A DNA stretch of 64,000 nucleotides, taken from contig NZ_CP050831.1 in assembly GCF_012113595.1 (NCBI RefSeq), positions 4,650,001-4,714,000 on the forward strand, given 5' to 3'. Positions 24,573 to 33,366 of this stretch are shown piece after piece. The translations under genes were made by a program, and so were the position numbers. This stretch comes from Bacteroides faecium. GTDB lineage: Bacteria; Bacteroidota; Bacteroidia; Bacteroidales; Bacteroidaceae. How positions within the stretch are numbered: position 1 is the stretch's first letter; the number at the start of each line of letters is the position of its first letter. The notes beneath the pieces are model-generated. The model had not been told where the DNA came from, searched no databases, and worked only from the letters and a program-made list of their open reading frames with translations.

Positions 24573-25808
24573 TCAAAGATTAAAATCAGTTAGCAATTGA
24601 GCATTCTTGATCCTTTCTTCTTTCTCAAAATAGGCTAGGTAGTTCTCAGTAACAGTAAGATTAGAGTGTCCCAGACTTTCGGAAATATAAGAGGTTTTAG
24701 CACCAGCGCGTTTTAATACTGTAGCAAACGAATGTCTTGCAGTATAGGTCGTTAATTGAGCAATACCAGTATTTTGAGCTATTTTTTTAAGTCTTCTGTT
24801 ACATTTGGTAACAATACGCCGGACTAACCTAATTTTTTCAAATGCATTTTCAGTCCCTTTGGCATATTTAAAGATATACGTTTGAGGGGTATGTTGCGGA
24901 TTCCCCCATTTATGAATAATGTTCCACATTTCCGGAGTTATGGTTGCATGAATCTCTTTATTATGCTTTGCAGTCCTTGCTGTTTTTGAACGCATAAAAC
25001 AAATTTCATCATTTACAATATTTGAATATTGAAGAAATAGTAAATCCATAAAATTAATGCCATTACATAAATAAGAGAAAAACCATAAATCCCGAAATTC
25101 TTCCAAATCGTTAGTTTCATCTTGATATGACATAACCTTCTTTATTTCAGGAAGAGTGAGAGCTAATTTACGTCCGCAACCTTCAGGTATTTCATATTTA
25201 TTTTTCCCAAAAGGAAAAGATGATTCTTTTAGAATACCATCGCGTACAGCCCGATTTAATACACATTTCAAAGTCCGAAAATAAATACTGATACTTGAGT
25301 AGCTTTTACCTTCTGATAAAAAGAAACGTTCACAACGCTTAAGCCAATCTATTGTAATTCTATCTAGAGGAACATTTGTTCCACCAAAACTCTCTAAACT
25401 TTTTAATGCACTTTGATAACTCAAATATGTACTCGCTTGCTCATTATCCTTTAATTCTTGCATTTTTAGATTAAAGGCACTGCGTAAATTTACATCCTTT
25501 ATCTGTTTACCTAACCTGAAGCTCAACGTCTCAATATTAAATTCCCCTTTCTGTATAAGTTCATTTACTTGTTGCTTAATATTAGAAAAACTGCTTTCTA
25601 TGTCAGTCCGTATTTCTGTCAATAATCGGCTTTTTGCTTTAAGCAACCTTTCCCAGTCTTCTTTCGACAGTTCTTTTCCGGTTGAGTAATATTTTTGTTT
25701 TCTCCTAAATACTACTTGAACCTTCACAGGAAACAGTCCACTCTTTTTGGCTCTTCTGGTATCTAATATGGTTAATACTGAAACTCCATCTCTTGAATAT
25801 TTGAACAT
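24573..25808 (-). CDS. Tyrosine site-specific recombinase (probable SusC-switch invertase)
   Basis: This 411-residue protein has the Bacteroides integrase layout: an arm-type N-terminal domain (about 1-100), a SAM-like core-binding domain (about 105-195) and a catalytic domain (about 215-400). Catalytic residues seen are Lys275 (RSKT), Arg358 in TARHSFAT, His381 in LGHSN and nucleophile Tyr390 (ENYLAYF). The usual first arginine is Asn252 (NGINFMD) and the HxxR histidine is Tyr355. Similar changes are familiar in Bacteroides recombinases. The gene lies inside the segment it is expected to invert, between two head-to-head SusC genes. No transposition, excision or phage gene is nearby, so an invertase is far more likely than a prophage integrase. 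Confidence 0.88.
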   Translation of the reverse strand: MFKYSRDGVSVLTILDTRRAKKSGLFPVKVQVVFRRKQKYYSTGKELSKEDWERLLKAKSRLLTEIRTDIESSFSNIKQQVNELIQKGEFNIETLSFRLGKQIKDVNLRSAFNLKMQELKDNEQASTYLSYQSALKSLESFGGTNVPLDRITIDWLKRCERFFLSEGKSYSSISIYFRTLKCVLNRAVRDGILKESSFPFGKNKYEIPEGCGRKLALTLPEIKKVMSYQDETNDLEEFRDLWFFSYLCNGINFMDLLFLQYSNIVNDEICFMRSKTARTAKHNKEIHATITPEMWNIIHKWGNPQHTPQTYIFKYAKGTENAFEKIRLVRRIVTKCNRRLKKIAQNTGIAQLTTYTARHSFATVLKRAGAKTSYISESLGHSNLTVTENYLAYFEKEERIKNAQLLTDFNL

Positions 25809-25863
25809 AAAATGAATGTTTATATCTATACATTAATTTAAGCATAAAATGAATTGTATGCAA

Positions 25864-25875
25864 AATGCATGCAAA
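25864..25875 (-). repeat. 12-base inverted repeat next to the recombinase 5' end
   Basis: AATGCATGCAAA is the exact reverse complement of 24553-24564. It overlaps the probable -7 box of the recombinase gene (25872-25879). A protein bound here would cover the promoter, so autoregulation by the recombinase is conceivable. Confidence 0.5.
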
Positions 25876-25879
25876 GGTA
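25872..25879 (-). promoter_or_regulatory. Probable -7 box of the recombinase gene
   Basis: CAAAGGTA on the plus strand reads TACCTTTG on the minus strand and matches TAnnTTTG. It lies about 64 bases upstream of the recombinase start. No clear -33 TTG is seen. Confidence 0.45.
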
Positions 25880-25951
25880 ATAAATCAGCCGGATTATAAT
25901 GAATGCATAATATTCTATTTATCAAATATTTATGTAGATATTTTTTGATTA

Positions 25952-25959
25952 TAAATTTG
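25952..25959 (+). promoter_or_regulatory. Possible promoter box for the expressed SusC module
   Basis: TAAATTTG matches TAnnTTTG. It lies in the 379-base gene-free leader (25809-26187) ahead of the complete SusC, implying a leader of about 220 bases. The -33 element is not convincing, as would be expected if the ECF sigma factor rather than the housekeeping one drives this operon. The whole leader is inside the invertible segment. Confidence 0.35.
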
Positions 25960-26187
25960 ATTTTCTTATTTATTTTCAAAAAAAATCGTATCTTCGTTTA
26001 GTAAGGTTACAATATAAAATGTACTACTATTGAATAAGCGCTTATGAAAAAATGTTTTAAGTGTAACCTTTAAATTTAGTGATTATGAGAGACAGAGATA
26101 CATGAAACCTTTGTATAAGAAGCGATAACGCCGTGTATCGTTTTATTAAATTTTATCTAAAAACTATTTCTAATTAATAAGAATAAG

Positions 26188-29100
26188 ATGAAAGAAATTA
26201 TAAAACACAAGTTTCCGTACTTGTTATTCTTCCTTTTGTTGTTTTCGTGTTTTGCTTCAGTTTATGGGCAAGAACGAACGATCACTCTTAATCTATCAAA
26301 AGTACCCCTAAACACTGCATTGAAAGAAATAGAGAAGCAAACTTCAATGTCAGTAGTATATAACACAAATGATGTCGATATTAATCGCATCATATCTGTC
26401 AAAGTATCAAAAGAATCTTTGAATAATGTAATGAATCAATTATTCAAGGGCGTCAATACCAGTTTTTCAATAGTCGATAACCATATTGTACTTTCTGCTA
26501 AAAATACTAAAGTAGACCAACAGAAAAAAACACCGATTGCCGCAAGTGGTACTATAACAGACGCAAAAGGTGAACCGTTGATCGGAGTTAGTGTCTTAGT
26601 GAAAGGAACTTCAAATGGTACTATTACTGATATGGATGGAAATTTCAAAATACAAGCTACAAAAGGTGATGTACTTGAAGTATCCTATATCGGTTATGCC
26701 TCCCAAGCAATCACGCTAGCCAACGCACAACCTCTGAAAATTGTAATGGGTGAAGATACTCAAACACTGGATGAAGTGGTTGTTACAGCTTTGGGTATTA
26801 AGCGTGAGCAAAAGGCTTTGAGCTATAATGTTCAGCAAGTGAAAGGAGATGAGTTGACCACTGTGAGAGATGCGAATTTTATAAATGCCTTGTCTGGTAA
26901 AGTTGCAGGTGTTACTATTAATGCATCTTCGGCAGGTGCAGGAGCAGCAGCACGTGTAGTGATGCGTGGTACAAAATCGTTGGAAAAAGATGACAATGCT
27001 CTCTATGTTATTGATGGTATTCCGATGTTCAATGTCAATTCTGGTGATAATGCTGGGGGGACAATGAATAAACAGCCGGGAACTAATAGTGTAGCTGATA
27101 TCAATCCGGAAGATATTGAGAGCATGACAATTTTGACAGGGCCTTCTGCTGCTGCATTATATGGTTCGGATGCTTCCAATGGTGTTGTTTTGATTACAAC
27201 GAAAAAAGGAGTAGCCGGTAAGGTCAAGGTTACATATAGTAATAGCACTAGTTTCTCTTCTCCATTAATGATGCCCAAATTCCAGAATATTTATGGCAAT
27301 CGTGAAGGAGAATCAATGAGCTGGGGTGGATTGTTAGAGACACCCACTAATTTCGATCCTTCGGATTTCTTCAATACAGGTGTGAATGAGATGAATGGCT
27401 TCACAATGACAACCGGTACGGAACAAAACCAGACCTATGCTTCTATATCGACTACCAATTCTACAGGTATTTTACCTAATAACGCATATAATCGTTACAA
27501 TTTCTCTATCCGGAATACCAGTAAGTTCTGCGATAATAAATTGAGCCTGGATTTGGGTGCACAATACATTATTCAGAACAATAAGAATATGGTGGGAAGC
27601 GGACAATATTTCAATCCGCTAGTTTCACTTTATCTTTTCCCCAGAGGAGAAAATTTTCAGGAAGTACAGATGTATGAGCGTTATAGTGAAGCGCGTAATA
27701 TAATGACACAGTATTGGCCGGAAGCTATTTTTGGAACAGCTTTGGATATGCAAAACCCGTATTGGATTATGAACCGTATGCAGAATCGGCTTTCAAAACG
27801 TCGCTATATGTTTAATGCCAGCTTAAAGTGGGATATCACAGACTGGGTAAATGTAACAGGACGTGTGAGGGTGGACAATTCTGACCAGGATTCGTTCGAG
27901 GAATATTATGCAAGTACGAGAGGCACTTTTACTGAAGGTAGTTCGAAAGGATACTATGGACATACAAAGCAAAATGACCGTTCAGTATATGCCGATGTGT
28001 TGGCAAGTATTAATAAAAACTTCTGGGATGATAAGATTTCCTTGAATGCCAATATCGGAGCTTCTATTAATGACATGCAGGAAGATGCCATGTATGTGAA
28101 AGGCGGATTAGCGCAGATTACTAATAAATTTCATATCGGTAATATCAATATGAATACCTCAAAGCGAAATGAAAGTAAATGGCATGATCAGGTGCAAAGT
28201 ATTTTTGCCAGTGCCGAAGTAGGCTGGAATCACCAATTGTATCTTACGTTGACCGGGCGTAACGATTGGGCTTCGCAACTGGCTTTCACAAGCAAAGGCT
28301 CTTATTTTTATCCGTCAGTAGGTCTGTCATGGCTGATTAGCGAATCGTTTAAGTTACCGGAAGCCATTTCTTATTTAAAGGTACGTGGTTCATGGGCGGA
28401 AGTAGCCTCTTCACCTAGCCGTTATTTAACGCAGATGCAGTATACGTATAATGAGCAGACTAATACTTACGAGTATCCTGCTAACCATTATAATACAGAC
28501 TTGAAACCTGAAAATACAAAATCATGGGAGTTTGGTTTGAATGCCAAGTTCTTGAAGAATCGGATTAATTTTGATATGACATTGTATCGCTCTAATACTT
28601 ACAATCAAACATTCTATGTAGATGCTTCCGCTTCATCAGGATATAAGAAAAATATTGTTCAAACCGGAAATATCCAGAACCGGGGTATTGAATTAGCAGT
28701 TGGTTACTCGGATACATTTAATAAGGTGAAAGTTTCTACCAACTTTACTTATACAATAAATGAGAATGAGATTGTCAGTCTGGCTAATGGAGCAATTAAC
28801 CAGGATACGGGTGAAGTCATTCATATGGATTATTATTCAAAAGGTACATTGGGTATTAGCGGTGGTCCTACTTTACGGCTATATGAAGGTGGAACAATGG
28901 GAGATATCTATATAAACCAGCGTTTACGCCAATCTCCTAACGGATATATATGGAGGGATCCTGCTGATGGAACTGTTGCTATTGAGAATACAGAGTATCG
29001 TAAAATAGGTTCGGTCCTTCCTAAGTATCATTTGGGATGGAATGGAAATGTCGCATGGAATGGCTTGAGTTTAGGCTTTGCTTTCACTGCCCGTGTCGGT

Positions 29101-29508
29101 GGACTGGTTGTTTCTGATACACAGGCTATGTTAGATAATTATGGTGTTTCCGAAACATCTGCCATTGCCCGGCAGAATGGTGGAGTTTGGATTGGTGACA
29201 GCCAGGTTGATGCTGAAGATTATTATAAGAAAGTTTCTACTGCTATTGGCACATACTATACTTATAGTGCAACGAATGTGCGTCTTTCCGAATTGAGCTT
29301 GAGTTATCAACTACCTAATAAATGGTTCCGAAATAAACTGAATATGACAGTAGGTTTGACAGGAAAGAATTTATGGATGATTTATTGCAAGGCTCCGTTC
29401 GATCCTGAAAGTACTTCATCTATTACTAGCAACTTCTATCAAGGTGTGGACTATTTCCAGCAACCTAGTTTGAAGAGTTTTGGATTTAATGTGAGACTTT
29501 CATTCTAA
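26188..29508 (+). CDS. Complete SusC-like TonB-dependent transporter with STN domain (right module, ON state)
   Basis: This 1106-residue protein has a signal peptide (to about 28, ending VYGQ) and an STN signalling domain (about 30-105). A carboxypeptidase-regulatory-like domain follows (about 118-200; GVSVLVKGTSNGTITDMDG). The TonB box/plug region begins with TLDEVVVTALG and contains DNALYVIDGIPMF. A 22-strand barrel ends in GFNVRLSF. SusC imports glycans across the outer membrane with TonB energy. The STN domain is the part that signals to FecR-type anti-sigma factors, so this protein should control the sigma/FecR pair at 14732-16499. Codons 1-171 lie within the invertible segment and the remainder outside it. 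SusD starts 8 bases after the stop. Confidence 0.93.
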   Translation: MKEIIKHKFPYLLFFLLLFSCFASVYGQERTITLNLSKVPLNTALKEIEKQTSMSVVYNTNDVDINRIISVKVSKESLNNVMNQLFKGVNTSFSIVDNHIVLSAKNTKVDQQKKTPIAASGTITDAKGEPLIGVSVLVKGTSNGTITDMDGNFKIQATKGDVLEVSYIGYASQAITLANAQPLKIVMGEDTQTLDEVVVTALGIKREQKALSYNVQQVKGDELTTVRDANFINALSGKVAGVTINASSAGAGAAARVVMRGTKSLEKDDNALYVIDGIPMFNVNSGDNAGGTMNKQPGTNSVADINPEDIESMTILTGPSAAALYGSDASNGVVLITTKKGVAGKVKVTYSNSTSFSSPLMMPKFQNIYGNREGESMSWGGLLETPTNFDPSDFFNTGVNEMNGFTMTTGTEQNQTYASISTTNSTGILPNNAYNRYNFSIRNTSKFCDNKLSLDLGAQYIIQNNKNMVGSGQYFNPLVSLYLFPRGENFQEVQMYERYSEARNIMTQYWPEAIFGTALDMQNPYWIMNRMQNRLSKRRYMFNASLKWDITDWVNVTGRVRVDNSDQDSFEEYYASTRGTFTEGSSKGYYGHTKQNDRSVYADVLASINKNFWDDKISLNANIGASINDMQEDAMYVKGGLAQITNKFHIGNINMNTSKRNESKWHDQVQSIFASAEVGWNHQLYLTLTGRNDWASQLAFTSKGSYFYPSVGLSWLISESFKLPEAISYLKVRGSWAEVASSPSRYLTQMQYTYNEQTNTYEYPANHYNTDLKPENTKSWEFGLNAKFLKNRINFDMTLYRSNTYNQTFYVDASASSGYKKNIVQTGNIQNRGIELAVGYSDTFNKVKVSTNFTYTINENEIVSLANGAINQDTGEVIHMDYYSKGTLGISGGPTLRLYEGGTMGDIYINQRLRQSPNGYIWRDPADGTVAIENTEYRKIGSVLPKYHLGWNGNVAWNGLSLGFAFTARVGGLVVSDTQAMLDNYGVSETSAIARQNGGVWIGDSQVDAEDYYKKVSTAIGTYYTYSATNVRLSELSLSYQLPNKWFRNKLNMTVGLTGKNLWMIYCKAPFDPESTSSITSNFYQGVDYFQQPSLKSFGFNVRLSF
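26701..26765 (+). repeat. Right inverted repeat of the SusC switch
   Basis: This is the counterpart of 23594-23658, in inverted orientation. It has the 17-base match at 26701-26717 and the 32-base match at 26734-26765. It begins at codon 172 of the SusC, in the same reading phase as in the silent gene, so recombination keeps the frame. Confidence 0.85.
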
Positions 29509-29516
29509 ATGTAATT

Positions 29517-31100
29517 ATGAGTATGAAAAATATGATGAGAAAGTACGTTAAACTATCAGCATGCGTTTTGATGGCTTCGCTGATGACCGGATGTACCGGT
29601 AAGTTTGAAGAATATAATACGAATCCTTTTGGACCGACTCCGCAAGATATGCTAGGAGATAATGCTGCAACAGGTTCACTGATTCGGAGTATGTTCCCCG
29701 CCCTGGTACAGGGACAGCAGAATAATTCGCAAATGCTGGATCAGATGATCGGATCTGAGTATGGTGGAGAAATAGCCTGTATCGCAACGTGGAATAATGG
29801 AGGTAATTACTATACATATAATCCACGCATAGGCTGGTATGGTAATATGTTTGATACGACAATGCCACAGATTTATACAGGATTTTTCCAGATCAGGGAT
29901 TTATCGGAAGGAAAAGGTTTGGCGTATCAATGGGCACAAATATTACGTGTTGCCGCTTCGGTAAGAATCAGTGATTGTTACGGACCGATTCCTTATTCAA
30001 AAATCACAGGTTCTGCTTTTACTGTGGCTTACGATTCGATGGAGGATTTATATAAGAGTATGTTTACAGACTTGGATGAGGCTATTGTTGCTTTCAAAAC
30101 GGCTGTTTTGGGTGGTGAGGATATGTCTTCATTAACAGAATACGATCTTGTATTTGGCGGTGACTTTAATAAATGGGTGAAATTTGCCAACACATTAAAG
30201 TTGCGTATGGCTATGCGTATCTCTAATGTTGCTTCAGAACTGGCCAGGCAGAAAGCGGAAGAAGCGGTTTCTGATGTGATAGGAGTTATGACTACCTCTG
30301 CTGATGCTGCATACAGTAGCTTCAATGATGGTATGAATCCTTATTATCGTGTCGCTTTTACTTGGAATGGTGGAGAATTTCGCGTTAGTGCTAATATAAC
30401 TTCTTATTTAAGTGGATATGATGATCCTCGTTTACCGGCTTATGTTAATGATTCACAACTTGAAAGTGGTGGTCGTATTGGAGTACGTAATGGTATTTAT
30501 CAAAATGATGCAACACAAGCTAAATATGCTACTTTCTCCCGTCCTAATATAAAAGAAACAGATAACCTTCTGATAATGTCGGCTTCTGAAGCTTATTTTT
30601 TGCGTGCTGAGGGTGCATTGAAAGGTTGGGCTATGAACGGAACGGCGAAATCTCTTTATGAACAGGGAGTGCAAGTATCTATGGAAGAGCGTAAGGTGAC
30701 TATAGGTGATTATCTGGCAAGTACAAAGAAACCTGGGAATTACGTAGACCCGACAGATTCCGGCAAGAATAAAACAGCAGTATCTGAGGTTACTCCAAAA
30801 TACGATGAATCAGCAGAACTGGCAGTTAATTTAGAACGCATTCTTGTACAAAAATGGATCGCTAACTTCCCAAATGGCTGGGAGACATGGGCTGATATTC
30901 GTCGTACTGGTTATCCGAAACATTTTCCGATTGTTAATAATTTGAATACGGATGGCGTGACTGTTGAGCGTGGCATGCGTCGTTTACCTTTCCCGCAGTC
31001 GGAGTATAATACAAATTATGTCAATGTACGGGCGGCTGTATCAATGTTGGGAGGTGCAGATAACTCTACTATAGATATTTGGTGGGCAAAAAAGAATTAA
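29517..31100 (+). CDS. SusD-like surface glycan-binding lipoprotein (right module)
   Basis: This 527-residue protein has a lipobox ending at Cys26 (ASLMTGC). ATG at 29523 is an alternative start two codons in. The SusD-like core includes VRISDCYGPIPYSKITG, KFANTLKLRMAMRI and SASEAYFLRAEGAL, then WADIRRTGYP near the end. It pairs with the SusC encoded 8 bases upstream. It belongs to the same SusD subgroup as the product of 19220-20857, but the two differ widely in sequence, which suggests different ligands. Confidence 0.9.
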   Translation: MSMKNMMRKYVKLSACVLMASLMTGCTGKFEEYNTNPFGPTPQDMLGDNAATGSLIRSMFPALVQGQQNNSQMLDQMIGSEYGGEIACIATWNNGGNYYTYNPRIGWYGNMFDTTMPQIYTGFFQIRDLSEGKGLAYQWAQILRVAASVRISDCYGPIPYSKITGSAFTVAYDSMEDLYKSMFTDLDEAIVAFKTAVLGGEDMSSLTEYDLVFGGDFNKWVKFANTLKLRMAMRISNVASELARQKAEEAVSDVIGVMTTSADAAYSSFNDGMNPYYRVAFTWNGGEFRVSANITSYLSGYDDPRLPAYVNDSQLESGGRIGVRNGIYQNDATQAKYATFSRPNIKETDNLLIMSASEAYFLRAEGALKGWAMNGTAKSLYEQGVQVSMEERKVTIGDYLASTKKPGNYVDPTDSGKNKTAVSEVTPKYDESAELAVNLERILVQKWIANFPNGWETWADIRRTGYPKHFPIVNNLNTDGVTVERGMRRLPFPQSEYNTNYVNVRAAVSMLGGADNSTIDIWWAKKN

Positions 31101-31124
31101 TAAATACTATAAAATTGATTGTTT

Positions 31125-32147
31125 ATGAAAATGAGTAAACTGAAAAAAGTAATATATGGAGTAGGTATTAGCTTGTTCTTTTTACAGGGATTCCTGAACT
31201 CAGCTTGCAGTGATTGGACGGAGATTGAAGCAAAAGATTATTTTGTACCAGTATCGGAAGGATATAAAAGTAGTCTAAAAGATTATTTTAATTCTCCCCA
31301 TAAGGTTATGTTCGGTTGGTTTGGTAACTGGACGGGAACAACCATGTCCTCTTCTTTATGTGGACTTCCTGACAGTGTAGACTTTGTGAGTCTTTGGTTG
31401 TGCTGGGGGAATTTGACTATTGAACAACGAGCAGACTTGAAAAAATTTCAGGAGAAGGGTTCAAAAGCTGTACTTTGTTGGCGTGCTGGTGATATTGGAG
31501 ACAATTTAACCCCGGGAGGTAACGCTGCTGATGTAAAGAGAGAGTTTTGGGGGATTGACCCTAATGATGAAAACACTTATATAGAAGCAGCAAAGAAATA
31601 TGCTCTTGCTATTGTTGATACCTGTAATAAATATAATATAGATGGATTTGATTATGATATTGAGGATTATGGAACTTTGATGTCTTCAACTTACCCCGAA
31701 AGAGCTAATGCATTTATGAGAACTCTTCGAGAGGAATTTAATAAAACGGGAAAAATGCTTGTCGCAGATATTCCTGGTAATAGTGGTTGGTTGGGATTTT
31801 ATAATCTTTTAGCTGACGATGTAGTACAAAGCTTGGACTATATTGTTTGGCAAACTTATGAATTAGGACATTCTGGTTTGGATAATTTCTTTACTGGTTA
31901 TGGCGGAGTTGCTAGTTATCATCCAGAGATATTTGAAGAGGTACTGAGAAAGTCTATTGTAACAGCCACTTTTGAGAGGGCTAAAGATAAATATCGTTTT
32001 ACGGAACAGCAGGATTATCATCCTTCATATGGAATAGAGCATGCAGGTATGGGAGCTTATCATATTGAATATGATTATCCGGGAAATCCAGATTATTCGA
32101 CCGTAAGGGCGGCAATTAGCGCTCAGAATCCGCCTATCAATAATTAA
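31125..32147 (+). CDS. GH18 endo-beta-N-acetylglucosaminidase-like surface lipoprotein (right module)
   Basis: The start is taken at ATG 31125; a TTG six bases earlier gives only two extra residues. The 340-residue protein has a lipobox near Cys28 (FLNSAC). The GH18 motif is DGFDYDIE with catalytic Glu180. The segments FGWFGNWTGT and YIVWQTYELGHSG line the predicted cleft. The family hydrolyses the GlcNAc-GlcNAc bond of N-glycans and leaves one GlcNAc on the protein. From memory, the closest described relatives are the EndoBT enzymes of the B. thetaiotaomicron BT1038-BT1048 cluster. It should release glycans at the cell surface for the SusC/SusD pair just upstream. Confidence 0.88.
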   Translation: MKMSKLKKVIYGVGISLFFLQGFLNSACSDWTEIEAKDYFVPVSEGYKSSLKDYFNSPHKVMFGWFGNWTGTTMSSSLCGLPDSVDFVSLWLCWGNLTIEQRADLKKFQEKGSKAVLCWRAGDIGDNLTPGGNAADVKREFWGIDPNDENTYIEAAKKYALAIVDTCNKYNIDGFDYDIEDYGTLMSSTYPERANAFMRTLREEFNKTGKMLVADIPGNSGWLGFYNLLADDVVQSLDYIVWQTYELGHSGLDNFFTGYGGVASYHPEIFEEVLRKSIVTATFERAKDKYRFTEQQDYHPSYGIEHAGMGAYHIEYDYPGNPDYSTVRAAISAQNPPINN

Positions 32148-32166
32148 AGAAGAAAGGAGATTTGCT

Positions 32167-33354
32167 ATGAATAGAAAAACATTATTTAAACTGATAGTAC
32201 TTGGGGGATTGACCATCGTACAAATGGCTTGTGAGAATGCAGAAAATGCAGTTATTGGTAACTTGATATATATCAATGAAGCTTCTGCTGCAAAAACGAA
32301 AGAAGTAACTATGCAAGATGAAACCACTCGTGCGTCTATAACCGTCCGTTTAGCTAAAACTATGGGACAGGATGTAACTGCTGAATTATTTTTAGATAAA
32401 GCAGCATTAGATGCTTATAATAAGAAAAATGAAACGAGTTATAAATTGCCGGAAGTAAAATATATTAGTTTCCCTGAAAAGGTTACGATTACGGCAGGTT
32501 CTATCAGTGCTGAGCCTGTTAATATTGATATTAAAACCTTTGAGACTGAGGGTGCCCAATATGCTATTCCTATCAGTATAAAGAATGCAGATGGAATAGA
32601 TAGAACAGAAAGTTCTTCAAGCTTTCTGGTGGTATTAGTGAAACCTTTGAAACAATTAGTTCCGAAATTCCACCCCTATAATTCAATGCAAGCTGCACCA
32701 GGTGAGAGTTGGGGCATGATTTTGCCTAACTATACATTGGAGTGGTGGTGCAAGATGAGTGATTTCTCTATTAATAACCAAGCTATTTTTAATTCTGGTG
32801 GTAGCACTGAATTATACATACGTTTCGGGGATGTAGTTTATTCCAGTGGCGGGCGTAATTTGTATAATTTCTTACAGATAAAAACGATGGGAGCTCAGTT
32901 TGATACAGGTGACCCAACTGCTGGAAATGGTTTGGAAGCAAATGAATGGTATCATTTTGCAGTTACTTATGATGCTGCCACGGGTACTTCATTGCTTTAT
33001 AAAAATGGAACGCAGATAGCATCATTAGTTACTGCAACCGGACAACCAATGATAATTGATAAACTTCAGATGTTTTCTTCTACAGAATTCAGAGATGCTT
33101 GTGATATGTGTCAGGTTCGTTTGTGGAAAGTAACTCGTTCGGCTAATCAGATAAGGAAAGGTATGTATTCTGAGGTAGAGTATACAAATACAGATTTGAT
33201 ATTGTACTTGCCGATGAATGATGGTGAAGGGGCTACTACATTGCGTGATGTAACAGGTAATGGACACGATGTAGAAATTGGTAATTTGAAGCCAAGCTCT
33301 CCTAATCATGCCGATGTGACTTGGGAAACTTATACGTTTGCTCTCAATAATTAA
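32167..33354 (+). CDS. Surface lipoprotein with DUF1735 and LamG-like domains (right module)
   Basis: This 395-residue protein has a lipobox ending at Cys22 (TIVQMAC). The N-terminal DUF1735-like domain (about 30-155) includes FLDKAALDAYNKKNETSYKL. The C-terminal LamG/concanavalin-like domain (about 175-390) shows YTLEWWCKMSDFSINNQA, EANEWYHFAVTYD and VRLWKVTRSANQI. It is the structural counterpart of 16871-18052 at the same place in the module. It is probably an auxiliary glycan-binding protein. Spacing to the GH18 gene is 19 bases. Confidence 0.82.
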   Translation: MNRKTLFKLIVLGGLTIVQMACENAENAVIGNLIYINEASAAKTKEVTMQDETTRASITVRLAKTMGQDVTAELFLDKAALDAYNKKNETSYKLPEVKYISFPEKVTITAGSISAEPVNIDIKTFETEGAQYAIPISIKNADGIDRTESSSSFLVVLVKPLKQLVPKFHPYNSMQAAPGESWGMILPNYTLEWWCKMSDFSINNQAIFNSGGSTELYIRFGDVVYSSGGRNLYNFLQIKTMGAQFDTGDPTAGNGLEANEWYHFAVTYDAATGTSLLYKNGTQIASLVTATGQPMIIDKLQMFSSTEFRDACDMCQVRLWKVTRSANQIRKGMYSEVEYTNTDLILYLPMNDGEGATTLRDVTGNGHDVEIGNLKPSSPNHADVTWETYTFALNN

Positions 33355-33366
33355 ATCTGGAATTTT

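Larger units (their letters stand above)
23642..26717. other. Invertible segment carrying recombinase, promoter region and SusC N-terminus
   Basis: The segment is about 3.08 kb and bounded by the inverted 17-base matches. It holds a hairpin, a possible 32-residue ORF, the tyrosine recombinase gene, the leader and putative promoter of the rightward SusC, and that gene's first 171 codons. Inversion would fuse these 171 codons in frame to the leftward SusC. The rightward SusC would be left with the four-residue MRSF start. Limits are given at the 17-base matches; the exact crossover could lie anywhere within the repeat. Confidence 0.8.

Noticed and set aside
24573..25808. Recombinase as integrase of a prophage or conjugative element
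   Set aside because: No phage, excisionase, mobilisation or tRNA attachment features are near. Both flanks are head-to-head SusC genes with matching inverted repeats, which fits an invertase.
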